From: Pseudomonadota bacterium
Lineage (GTDB): Bacteria > Pseudomonadota > Alphaproteobacteria > Sphingomonadales > Sphingomonadaceae
DNA length: 29,982 nt
Reading direction: 5' to 3'
NCBI GenBank assembly: GCA_023433445.1
Contig: JAEZCS010000046.1
Location: 1 to 29,982 of the forward strand
Under the pieces are notes generated by a model, which did no database searches, was not told the DNA's origin, and was given only the letters and a program-made list of their open reading frames with translations. The position numbers were made by a program, and so were the translations under genes. Of the stretch, positions 16,564-23,965 are shown one piece after another (within the stretch, counting starts at the first letter, position 1; the number at the start of each line of letters is the position of its first letter).

Positions 16564-17345
16564 CAGGCACTGGCGTCATAAAGGTCGAAAGGCCCGCGCC
16601 GGAGATCGGCCTGATCAGGTTGAACCGTCCGGAGGCCCGCAATTCGCTGACCTTCGAGTCATGGCGCGAGATTGAGGCTGCGCTGGGTGGGCTGTGCGAT
16701 GATGCGGAAGTCCGGGCGATCGTGATCGCCGGAGCGGGCGGATTTTTCTCGGCGGGCGGCGATGTGAAATCGCTGCCCGCCGCAGGATTTCGCGCGACCG
16801 CGCCAGCTGAACGCGTCGCGCTGGGGCATCGGGTCATCACCGCGATACGGACGGCGCCCGTACCCGTGATTGCCGCCGTTGAAGGTGCGGCGGTTGGAGC
16901 TGGCTGGAGCCTTGCGCTGGCGTGCGACCTGATCGTCGCTAGCGGGACAGCGCGCTTCTCCGCGCCTTTTGTAGGACTTGGCGTGGTGCCTGATGGGGGC
17001 ATCGCCTGGTTCCTGACTCGTCGGCTGGGACGCCATCGGGCGTCGGCGCTGCTGCTGAGTAACGAGAGGCTGGATGCAGACGCTGCCCTTGCGTTGGGTC
17101 TTGTAAACCGGCTGACGCAACCCGGTGACGCAGAGGCGGAGGCCATCGCGCTGGCCGAAGCGCTGCACTGTGATGTGCCGCATGCAGTCGAACTGACCAA
17201 GGCATTGATCGACCGCGCGGAAAATGAAGATTTGCCAGCCTTCATGCGGGCCGAACTGCTGTCGGCGACGCTGACCCAGTTGGGTCATGAGGCGCAGGAT
17301 GCGCGTGCGGTAGCCGCGCGCAAGAGGGAGGAACAGGGGAAATGA
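16560..17345 (+). CDS. Enoyl-CoA hydratase/isomerase family protein, PaaG-like
   Basis: This is a 261-residue crotonase-fold protein. The oxyanion segments are FFSAGGDVKSL (62-72) and EGAAVGAGWSLALACD (108-123). Neither hydratase Glu is present (Ser117 and Phe137 at those places). GLGVVPDGGIAWFL instead has Asp145 in the VPDGG context seen in PaaG-type enoyl-CoA isomerases, where the aspartate is the acid/base. The start at ATG 16560 gives the ATGA overlap common in this region. ATG 16551 would add three residues. It probably moves a double bond within the acyl-CoA produced by the preceding enzymes. Confidence 0.9.
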   Translation: MTGTGVIKVERPAPEIGLIRLNRPEARNSLTFESWREIEAALGGLCDDAEVRAIVIAGAGGFFSAGGDVKSLPAAGFRATAPAERVALGHRVITAIRTAPVPVIAAVEGAAVGAGWSLALACDLIVASGTARFSAPFVGLGVVPDGGIAWFLTRRLGRHRASALLLSNERLDADAALALGLVNRLTQPGDAEAEAIALAEALHCDVPHAVELTKALIDRAENEDLPAFMRAELLSATLTQLGHEAQDARAVAARKREEQGK

Positions 17346-18232
17346 AGATTGGCCGGGCCATATTGCCGGACGGCGCGACAGCGCTTGTCCTCATATTGGA
17401 GGACGGACGGGTCGCGGAAATCACCGGCGCAGGTCCGGATGATCTGATCGCGGTTGCCATGACGCGGCAGACGCCTGCGCTGGGCCGGACATTTGCGTTG
17501 GAGGAGATACGCTTTCTGGCGCCAGTGCCGCAGCCGCGTTCCTTCCGCGATTTTTCAGCCTTCGAGATGCACACCAAAAATTGCGTCGAGGGCATTGGCG
17601 GAACGATGAACCCGCTCTGGTATGAGATTCCGGTCTTCTATTTCAGCAATCCCAATTGCTTTATCGACCCTGAAGATACTGTGTCTCCTCCGCGCAAGGC
17701 GAAGTCGATTGACTATGAGCTTGAAGTCGCGCTGGTGATGGGTGCTGCGGTGCGCGACCTGGATGCTGCGGACGCCCATTGGACCGACCATGTCGCGGGT
17801 TTCATGCTTCTCAATGACTGGTCGGCGCGCGATCTGGGCGCACAGGAAACCAAATTGTTCATGGGTCCGGCCAAGGCGAAGGATTTTGCGACGGCGAGCG
17901 GGCCGTGGCTCGCGACGCCCGATGAATTCGACATTGTCGATGGTCGTATCGACCTGCCGCTCTGGGGCAGCGTCAATGGCGACCGCTGGTCCGACGGCAA
18001 TCTGGGTGAGATGTATTTCAACTGGCCCCGCCTGCTCGCCCATGCTTCGGCCGACGTCACGCTCTATCCCGGTGACATCATCGGCTCGGGCACCTGCGCG
18101 AGCGGCTGCATCATCGAGTTGCGTTTCACCAAGGGGCGCGACAAGCATGTGTGGCTGAAGGCGGGCGACGAGGTGGTGCTGGAAGCGCCCAAGCTGGGAC
18201 GGTTGCGCAACAGGCTGGTCGAACCGGCCTGA
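17342..18232 (+). CDS. Fumarylacetoacetate hydrolase (FAH) family protein
   Basis: This is a 296-residue FAH-fold enzyme. The residues matching mouse FAH are easy to place. Asp70 and His77 lie in RDFSAFEMH (ligand and catalytic His, same 7-residue spacing as D126/H133). Glu126 and Glu128 are in DYELEVAL, and Asp159 is in NDWSARD, completing the divalent-metal site. Family reactions include C-C bond hydrolysis of acylpyruvates, decarboxylation and hydration of 2-oxo acids. It overlaps the preceding crotonase by 4 bp and ends the operon. In a CoA-based pathway this is a slightly unusual partner and suggests that a 1,3-dicarbonyl or acylpyruvate-like intermediate is formed. Confidence 0.93.
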   Translation: MKIGRAILPDGATALVLILEDGRVAEITGAGPDDLIAVAMTRQTPALGRTFALEEIRFLAPVPQPRSFRDFSAFEMHTKNCVEGIGGTMNPLWYEIPVFYFSNPNCFIDPEDTVSPPRKAKSIDYELEVALVMGAAVRDLDAADAHWTDHVAGFMLLNDWSARDLGAQETKLFMGPAKAKDFATASGPWLATPDEFDIVDGRIDLPLWGSVNGDRWSDGNLGEMYFNWPRLLAHASADVTLYPGDIIGSGTCASGCIIELRFTKGRDKHVWLKAGDEVVLEAPKLGRLRNRLVEPA

Positions 18233-18250
18233 CATGCCATGCTGAAATCG

Positions 18251-18290
18251 AAGGCGGGGAGGTTTCGATGGAATCCTCCCCGCCTTTTCT
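18251..18290 (+). terminator. Strong intrinsic terminator of the CoA-transferase operon
   Basis: AAGGCGGGGAGG (18251-18262) and CCTCCCCGCCTT (18275-18286) form a perfect 12-bp GC-rich stem with a 12-nt loop. TTTTCTTATTT follows on the plus strand. It lies in the 57-base gap between the convergent FAH-family and acyl-CoA ligase genes. Confidence 0.9.
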
Positions 18291-20413
18291 TATTTCCGGA
18301 TGATCAACGCATCCACGGCCGTGATCCGCGTGCCTGTGCAGATCAGCGGGTTGATGTCGATCTCGGCGATCTGGTCGGCATGGTCGGCGGCGAAGCGGCC
18401 CACATTGCAGATGATCCGCACCAGTTGATCGAGATCGACCGGTTCCGATCCGCGGAAACCGTCGAGCAGGGCAAAGCCCTTAAGGCCGCGGAGCATGCGT
18501 TCTGCTTCGGCCGGGGTCACGGGGGCGGGCAGCAGGGCGGTGTCGCGCAGCAGTTCCACCATGATGCCGCCCATGCCGACGACCAGCAGAGGCCCAAATT
18601 GCGGGTCATTGCGCACGCCGATCATCAGTTCAACGCCAGCCGGGATCATCGGCTGGACCAGAACGCCCCGGATATTGTCGGCCGATGTTTCGCGCAGGGC
18701 ATTGGCCATAACCGCTTCATAGGCCTGCTGCAGCGCATCCTCATCGGCCAGGTTGAGGCGGATCACGCCTGCTTCCGTCTTGTGCGGCATGGCGGGAGAT
18801 TCAACCTTGATGACGACCGGATATTGACCTGCCGCAGCTGCGATCGCCTCATCCACATTCTGTGCCAGCCGTTCCTGTACGACAGGAACGCCATAGAGGG
18901 AAAGAATGGCCTTCGCTTGGCGTTCGGTGAGAGTCGATGCTGCTGCCTCCTTCAGCAGCGCCGCCGCATCCCGGCGCACTTCCGGTGACAGGGACGCCGC
19001 TGCGGTCTCCACGGTTGCGAGACGCAGGGCGCTACGCCAATGCCAGGCGGACAGGGTGTGGAAACAGCGGTCGAAGGAACGGAACAACCCGACATTCGGG
19101 TGCCGCTCCGCTTCTATCAGCCCCGGTCCTTCGAGCCAGTCGGTGAAGGATATCCAGCAACCCGCCTTGCCTACTAGCGCTGCCTCCCGCCCCAATGTTT
19201 CGATACGGTCAATCGTGCCGCTGGAAGCATAGGGATTCGCCAGCACCACCGCGCTATAGGTGGGGTCAGCGAACAGCGCGTTCAGGCAAGCCGTCAACGA
19301 GTCCGGATTATTGACCACCTGCGCCGTCACGTCGCACGGGTTTCGCGGCGATCCGAAGTCAGGGACGTTGGCGTTCAGCACCGCTTGCGCCGCTGCCTGC
19401 GGCTGGGGGAGGGGAACGCCATGGGCCTCCGCCTTGTCCGCCGCGATCACAGTCGCGCCACCAGATGTGGCGATGACGGCGGCGCCTTCTGCTTTCGCCG
19501 GGCCCGACTTGGCGAAGAAGGCGGCCGTTTCCATCAATGCTTCAAGTTGATCGACGAAGATCACGCCATGCCGCTCCAGCGCGGCGTGATAGGCCGCGTG
19601 CGATCCTGCAAGAGACCCGGTATGCGACATGGCCGCGGTCGCGCCCTGTTCGCTTTCCGCGATCTTGTAGATGATGAGCGGCTTGTCCGCTTCCCATGCA
19701 ATGCGTGCCGCTTCGATCATGCGGTTGGGGTCGCTCATGCCTTCGAACAGGCAGGCGATGGCACGGCATCCGGGTTCTCCTGCGAGATAGGCGACGAAAT
19801 CGGCCACATCCACGTCGCAGCTGTTGCCCGACGCTAGCATGTGGCTGACCTGAACGCCGCGCTCGATCGACTGAACCAGCGCATTGCCGAGAGCGCCGGA
19901 CTGGCTGACGATCCCGACCGAATGGGCCGCAGGCTTATCCAGCCGGGTTTCGCTGTAGAAGGTGATGTTGGCGCCGATTGTGAAATTGGCGAGCCCGATG
20001 CAGTTGGGCCCGATTATCCGCATACCGCTTTCCCGCGCGATCCGCGCAAGCTCAACCTGTTCTGATATGCCCTGTTCGCTGCCCACTTCCGCGAAGCCGG
20101 ACGCATAGATGATGCAGCCGCCGACGCCCGCTGCGGCACATTCGCGGATGATGTCGACCACCTGATCCCGTCCCGTCGCCACGACGACGCAGTCGGGCAC
20201 CTCGGGCAGGGCCGTCACCGACGGGTAGCATCGCAGGCCGCCTATCTCCTCATAACGCGGATTGATCTGGTACAGCCTGCCGCTGAAATGCGCGAGCCGC
20301 GCCATGGTGCGTGCGCCGAAGGAGGATAGGTTGTTCGACACCCCGACGACCGCGATGCTCTGCGGTGACAGGCTCCGGATCAATTGTTCGTGATGATAGA
20401 CTGGCCTGCTCAT
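18290..20413 (-). CDS. Acetate-CoA ligase family protein (NDP-forming acyl-CoA synthetase), single-chain
   Basis: This is a 707-residue single-chain enzyme. The order is a CoA-binding Rossmann domain (about 10-135, with SIAVVGVSNN and GPNCIG), a succinyl-CoA-ligase-like domain (SQSGALGNAL at 170-179), a second ligase domain, and a C-terminal ATP-grasp domain (from about 490; PHKTEAGVIRL and AEIDINPL). His264 in AMSHTGSLAGS is at the position of the phosphorylated histidine. It makes or breaks acyl-CoA thioesters with reversible ADP or GDP formation. It overlaps the thiolase-like gene by 4 bp, so it probably activates or recovers an acid in the same pathway. Confidence 0.93.
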   Translation of the reverse strand: MSRPVYHHEQLIRSLSPQSIAVVGVSNNLSSFGARTMARLAHFSGRLYQINPRYEEIGGLRCYPSVTALPEVPDCVVVATGRDQVVDIIRECAAAGVGGCIIYASGFAEVGSEQGISEQVELARIARESGMRIIGPNCIGLANFTIGANITFYSETRLDKPAAHSVGIVSQSGALGNALVQSIERGVQVSHMLASGNSCDVDVADFVAYLAGEPGCRAIACLFEGMSDPNRMIEAARIAWEADKPLIIYKIAESEQGATAAMSHTGSLAGSHAAYHAALERHGVIFVDQLEALMETAAFFAKSGPAKAEGAAVIATSGGATVIAADKAEAHGVPLPQPQAAAQAVLNANVPDFGSPRNPCDVTAQVVNNPDSLTACLNALFADPTYSAVVLANPYASSGTIDRIETLGREAALVGKAGCWISFTDWLEGPGLIEAERHPNVGLFRSFDRCFHTLSAWHWRSALRLATVETAAASLSPEVRRDAAALLKEAAASTLTERQAKAILSLYGVPVVQERLAQNVDEAIAAAAGQYPVVIKVESPAMPHKTEAGVIRLNLADEDALQQAYEAVMANALRETSADNIRGVLVQPMIPAGVELMIGVRNDPQFGPLLVVGMGGIMVELLRDTALLPAPVTPAEAERMLRGLKGFALLDGFRGSEPVDLDQLVRIICNVGRFAADHADQIAEIDINPLICTGTRITAVDALIIRK

Positions 20414-21564
20414 AATGTTGCTTCACTTCCCAGAATGACCGTCGCCTGATGCGACAAAACGCCACCATTGCCGTGACAGAGCGCGACGTTTGCGCCGTTG
20501 ACCTGACGGTCTCCGGCCGTGCCACGAAGCTGTTCGGTTGCTTCAATCAAGGTGAATATGCCGTACATGCCCGGATGAACGCAGGACAGCCCGCCACCAT
20601 TGGTATTCACGGGCAGGCGCCCGCCCGGAGCGGTTGCGCCGCCGGACACGAAGCGTCCGCCTTCCCCCTTGGGGCAGAAGCCCAGATCCTCAAGGAAGAG
20701 GATCGTGTTGATGGTGAAGGCGTCGTAGAGTTGGACCACATCCACATCCTCGGGCCCCAGCCGGGCCTGCGCATAGGCGCAGGCCGAGGATTTGGCCGCG
20801 CCGGTGACGGTCAGGTCGGGCATGGATGAAATTTCCCGATGCGTAACGGCCGTGCCGCAGCCCAGGACATGCACGGGCGGGCGGGGATGATCGCGCGCCC
20901 GGTCCGGCCGGACGAGGACGATTGCCCCGGCGCCATCCGTGACAAGGCAGCAATCGCGGACCCCGAGCGGAGACGACACCATGCGCGCATTGAGGCAATC
21001 GGCGATGGTCAGATCGTCACGCTGGAACGCGTCAGGATTGCGCTGCGCCCAAGCGCGCGCTGCCACTGCTACCTCGGCTAGCTGCTCCCGTGTGGTGCCA
21101 AATTCATACATGTGGCGTGAGGCGGCCAGAGCATAGGCGGAGATCGGGATCAGCGGGCGATACGGCGCTTCAAAACCGCTACCCCCTTCGATCGCCCCGA
21201 CAAGGCGGCCAGCCGCGCTGCGCTGGTTACTGCCATAAGTGATAAGGGCGACGTCGCACATTTCGAGGTGCAGCGCCATGGAAGCGATCTCTACATGGGT
21301 GAGAAACGCCGACCCGCCGGTGCGGTTATTGTCGGTGAAAACCGGATCAATGCCCAGATATTCAGCCAGGCTGAGTGTCGAGAGTTGGTCGGAAGGCAGG
21401 CAGCAGAACAGGGCATCGACATCTGCGGGCCGCAGCCCGGCATCAGCCAGCGCCAGCAAGGCCGCCTGCGCCGCGAGTTCGAGCGAGGAGTAGCCGGGAG
21501 CTTCCCCTATGCCGAATGTTGCGGCGCCCACAATCGCTGCGGATCCACGCGGCAGCTTGCTCAT
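20410..21564 (-). CDS. SCP2-thiolase / Ltp2-like protein without the N-terminal nucleophilic Cys
   Basis: This is a 384-residue thiolase-fold protein of the lipid-transfer (SCP2-thiolase) group. Where active thiolases have the nucleophilic Cys there is TGGSAFLTH (Thr82-Gly83-Gly84-Ser85). QLYDAFT has Tyr280, and CVHPGMYGIF has His330 and Tyr334. Ltp2-type steroid side-chain aldolases share the loss of the Cys, keep tyrosines near these motifs, and work as complexes with a DUF35 protein. The gene next to this one, with a 4-bp overlap, encodes exactly such a DUF35 protein. A CoA-thioester retro-aldolase is therefore more likely than a thiolase. This is inferred from motifs and pairing. Confidence 0.85.
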   Translation of the reverse strand: MSKLPRGSAAIVGAATFGIGEAPGYSSLELAAQAALLALADAGLRPADVDALFCCLPSDQLSTLSLAEYLGIDPVFTDNNRTGGSAFLTHVEIASMALHLEMCDVALITYGSNQRSAAGRLVGAIEGGSGFEAPYRPLIPISAYALAASRHMYEFGTTREQLAEVAVAARAWAQRNPDAFQRDDLTIADCLNARMVSSPLGVRDCCLVTDGAGAIVLVRPDRARDHPRPPVHVLGCGTAVTHREISSMPDLTVTGAAKSSACAYAQARLGPEDVDVVQLYDAFTINTILFLEDLGFCPKGEGGRFVSGGATAPGGRLPVNTNGGGLSCVHPGMYGIFTLIEATEQLRGTAGDRQVNGANVALCHGNGGVLSHQATVILGSEATL

Positions 21565-21950
21565 GCGATGTCGTCCGAAGGCCGGAACAGAAGAATCGGG
21601 CCGTTTGCGTCCCGTCCGATTTCGGCGCGGACCGCCATGCCTATGGTGACCTTGTCTGGTTCGACATGCTCGACGCGGGACATGAGGCGCGGGCCTTCGG
21701 CCAAAGTGATGATCGCGATGTTATAGGGTGGGGCCGGAGAGCGGGGGTATATGGTGGTGGTGGCATGGACCACCCCTTCGCCGCCCGCTTTTACCCAGCT
21801 CATTTTCTGCTCACCACTGCCAGGCTCAGCTATGCGCGGATAGAACAGATATTGGCTGGTGACAGCAGAGTGTTGGAGTAGAAGGTGCCCACATTCCAGG
21901 GCATTGGCAAATGCCTCACGGGGGTGGGTAGATGGGCGTTGGGCTGGCAT
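21561..21950 (-). CDS. DUF35 OB-fold domain protein, partner of the Ltp2-like protein
   Basis: This is a 129-residue protein. The start at ATG 21950 is supported by GAGGGAG eight bases upstream on the minus strand. The long frame extending back to 22043 would run through the operator. The C-terminal half (GGEGVVHATTTIYPRS through PPYNIAIITLAEG to VEPDKVTIGMAV) is a DUF35 OB-fold. The N-terminal rubredoxin-like zinc ribbon is degenerate: LECGHLLLQHSAVTSQYLFYPR lacks the CxxC pairs (Gln-His-Ser and Thr-Ser stand at the expected positions). The pairing with a thiolase-like gene is typical of DUF35 proteins, which act as CoA-handling subunits. It is the first gene of the minus-strand operon. Confidence 0.82.
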   Translation of the reverse strand: MPAQRPSTHPREAFANALECGHLLLQHSAVTSQYLFYPRIAEPGSGEQKMSWVKAGGEGVVHATTTIYPRSPAPPYNIAIITLAEGPRLMSRVEHVEPDKVTIGMAVRAEIGRDANGPILLFRPSDDIA

Positions 21951-21985
21951 CAGATTCGCTCCCTCGGCGCAGCCATAACAAAGCA

Positions 21986-21999
21986 ACCAAACGATTGGT
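21986..21999 (-). promoter_or_regulatory. Operator copy 3, ACCAATCGTTTGGT (inverted), between DUF35 and Coq4-like genes
   Basis: Read on the minus strand this is base-for-base the same 14-mer as at 13188 and 13364. It lies 35 bases before the DUF35 ATG and in the 220-base gap shared with the divergent Coq4-like gene. A matching half-site ACCAATCG also occurs at 22145-22152, just before that gene's ribosome-binding site, but eight bases could be chance. No strong -35/-10 pair could be assigned here. The gap also holds a small hairpin, GCTCCG-CGA-CGGAGC, at 22126-22140. Confidence 0.72.
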
Positions 22000-22170
22000 A
22001 GTCTATTTTGAGAAGGCTCGGAAGCTCCCGTGGCAACTTCCATAACCTATGCCAAAACGGCATGGCGGCCCTGTCCAGACGGAATTAGACATGGGGTCCT
22101 AGGGGCTTATTCTGTGTCTCGTCCAGCTCCGCGACGGAGCGGCCACCAATCGAAAATGAAGGAGAGAGCG

Positions 22171-23103
22171 ATGGAAGACCGGTCCATGGATTGGGAGACC
22201 TACGAGACCTACATGAATGACGGCTACAAGCGGCCCAAGGTCCAGAACAGTGAATTGCTCAGCTCCTCTGTCTATCTGAATGACTATCGCCTCCGCGAAT
22301 GGACGGTGCGCGAATGTCTGCGGCGCAATGGCACCGATCTGCCATCTACCTTTGGCATCCCCGAACTCAACCGGGCACTGGAAGAGGTGCAGGACCAGGA
22401 TTACGTCAACCATATGTTCGAGGAAGCGCGCAAGGACTGGCCGGAACTCGACCAGTTTCTGGAAGAGCGCTACATGTCGCGCTGGCTGAAGAAGGATCTT
22501 GCAAATTGCCCCAACGGCTCACTGGGTCATGCCGTGTTCGTTCATTATGACAAATATGGCTATGACAATACCATGGCCAGCATGGCGATGCCCGTGCGCA
22601 ACCATTATGAATATTTCCGTCGCCGCAAGGTCGAAATCCATGACTTCATGCACATCCTGACCGGCGCGGGCTTTGATTATATTGCGGAGGGGATTCCGAA
22701 CTTCGTGCACTTCGGCAGCTTCCACAAATATTTCAAGCCGGAGCTGGCGCATCAGCTGACCATCAGCAACATGTTCCTGTTCTTCCCCTATTTCTTCCGC
22801 TCCTCGCTCCATTATCCGCAGGGCTTCCCCTGGGTTTGGGAAGCGATGAACCGGGGTGTCGAGATTGGTCGCCAATCGGGGACCTACTTCCTCAAGAAGA
22901 TCGAGGATTATCTTCACCTTTCGGTCGAGGAAGCACGCGATGCGCTCGATATCCGCGGCGTCGAGGATCTCGATTTCAAGGAGTGGATGCGTCGTTCCGA
23001 TCTGGTGATGGAAGGCGGTCAGACCTACACCGAGAAGAAAGCCGAACAGAGAGCGCAAATGTTCAAGAATCTGCAGGCGAAGGCGGCCATTGCCGCCGAA
23101 TGA
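22171..23103 (+). CDS. Coq4 family protein in a catabolic setting
   Basis: This is a 310-residue protein. The start at ATG 22171 follows AAGGAGAG (22159-22166). The key observation is the complete Coq4 signature His157-Asp158-x-x-His161-x11-Glu173 within VEIHDFMHILTGAGFDYIAE (shown here in full, 20 residues). The next segment, PNFVHFGSFHKYFKPELAHQ, continues the helical fold. Coq4 itself is about 230-260 residues and acts in ubiquinone ring modification, binding a divalent metal through this motif. This one is longer at the N-terminus and sits alone between an Ltp2/DUF35 operon and a mobile-element region. An enzymatic role in ring hydroxylation or decarboxylation of the island's substrate is speculative. 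No signal peptide is seen. Confidence 0.82.
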   Translation: MEDRSMDWETYETYMNDGYKRPKVQNSELLSSSVYLNDYRLREWTVRECLRRNGTDLPSTFGIPELNRALEEVQDQDYVNHMFEEARKDWPELDQFLEERYMSRWLKKDLANCPNGSLGHAVFVHYDKYGYDNTMASMAMPVRNHYEYFRRRKVEIHDFMHILTGAGFDYIAEGIPNFVHFGSFHKYFKPELAHQLTISNMFLFFPYFFRSSLHYPQGFPWVWEAMNRGVEIGRQSGTYFLKKIEDYLHLSVEEARDALDIRGVEDLDFKEWMRRSDLVMEGGQTYTEKKAEQRAQMFKNLQAKAAIAAE

Positions 23104-23120
23104 TGGGTAACATCGAAGTG

Positions 23121-23145
23121 AAAGCGTCGCCGAAGGCGGCGCTTT
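23121..23145 (+). terminator. Terminator after the Coq4-like gene
   Basis: AAAGCGTCGCC (23121-23131) pairs with GGCGGCGCTTT (23135-23145) around a GAA loop, with one T-G wobble. It starts 17 bases after the stop. CCATCTTTGTC follows, a modest T-tract. Confidence 0.75.
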
Positions 23146-23246
23146 CCATCTTTGTCACCGGCGTGCGGTGGGGACGAAGCAAACATGTAGCTGGCGGCGC
23201 TTCTCCACACTTTCGGCCTGCTTGGCCCTGTATGCGTACGACTCGT

Positions 23247-23698
23247 TCAAGAAGCCGCTGGTGACCGTTGCCGACTTTGCGGAGGTCGAGGCGGCACAAA
23301 AGCACCGGCCCGAAATTCGGCAGCGCGGCCATATGTCCGATGGAACCAGATGCCCAGCGACCGCGCGAATTTGAGGGCGGTGAGGGCAGTGGAATGGTTG
23401 CCCTTTGCTTCATGCGCTGCGCTGTTGCCGGCCTGGCGAAGAGCATGAATATATCAGCGGCTTCTTTGGGAATCAGGCGGTCATATGACAGCCGCCGCAG
23501 CGTTTCTTCGAATGTCTCGCGCTCATCACGATAAACGGCGTGATGCGCAGCGACCATCTTCACCATCAATTTAGCGAACTGGCGAAGTTTGATGATCGCT
23601 GTGCACGGGTCGGCAGGGAAATATCTTGCCGCGAGGCCGGCGAGGGCCACCAGCTGGTTGTCATGTGGCTCCAAGAAGCCAAAGTTCAGCGAATTCAC
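23247..23698 (-). pseudogene. Frameshifted N-terminal remnant of a type I restriction enzyme R subunit (DUF4145-like region)
   Basis: A GTG start at 23698 with GGGGGAACG upstream begins (M)NSLNFGFLEPHDNQLVALAG. It continues with ARYFPADPCTAIIKLRQFAK and LRRLSYDRLIPKEAADIFM, which matches the DUF4145-type N-terminus of HsdR-like proteins. At about 23442 the frame breaks. The expected continuation LRQAGNSAAHEAKGNHSTAL, then LGIWFHRTYGRAAEF, is found in the next frame and stops at 23247. A one-base deletion near 23442 explains this. No helicase or nuclease domain follows, so this is a truncated relic of a restriction gene. It lies between the catabolic genes and the integrase, as is common on islands. 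Confidence 0.75.
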
Positions 23699-23965
23699 CG
23701 TTCCCCCTGTCCACCAATGAGCCGGCAACTTTGGATCCGCCGTAATTCGCAAAATGCAATAGGCAGATCAAAAGATATCTAAGCTTAATTGCGATGAGGG
23801 CAGTGCAAAAGTGAGGGCTAACCTGCACATTCGAAGCAATAAAATGCGCTGCATAGGTCGCGAGGGTGGGCGCGCAGTTGGCCCCGTCAAAAGGTGGTGA
23901 CTGGCTGTCAAGATTGGGTCTGCTTACCGATTGAGGCGCCTGATCCATCGGGTGAGAGGTCAGGG
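23699..23965. other. Gene-free stretch between the hsdR remnant and the integrase
   Basis: No convincing coding sequence, RNA or repeat is seen. A 95-codon open frame on the minus strand (23661-23948) has no family resemblance and overlaps the remnant. The composition looks more AT-rich than the neighbouring catabolic genes, consistent with island junk DNA. Confidence 0.5.

Noticed and set aside
16361..17245. 294-codon minus-strand frame opposite the second crotonase
   Set aside because: It is Ser/Ala/Arg-rich, without recognisable motifs, and antisense to a well-supported gene.
22030..22170. N-terminal extension of the Coq4-like protein from GTG 22030
   Set aside because: AAGGAGAG directly precedes ATG 22171 and the extension has no Coq4-like sequence. 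It is more likely 5' untranslated or control DNA.
23661..23948. 95-codon minus-strand frame between the hsdR remnant and the integrase
   Set aside because: No motif is seen, it overlaps the restriction-gene remnant, and the start lacks a ribosome-binding site.
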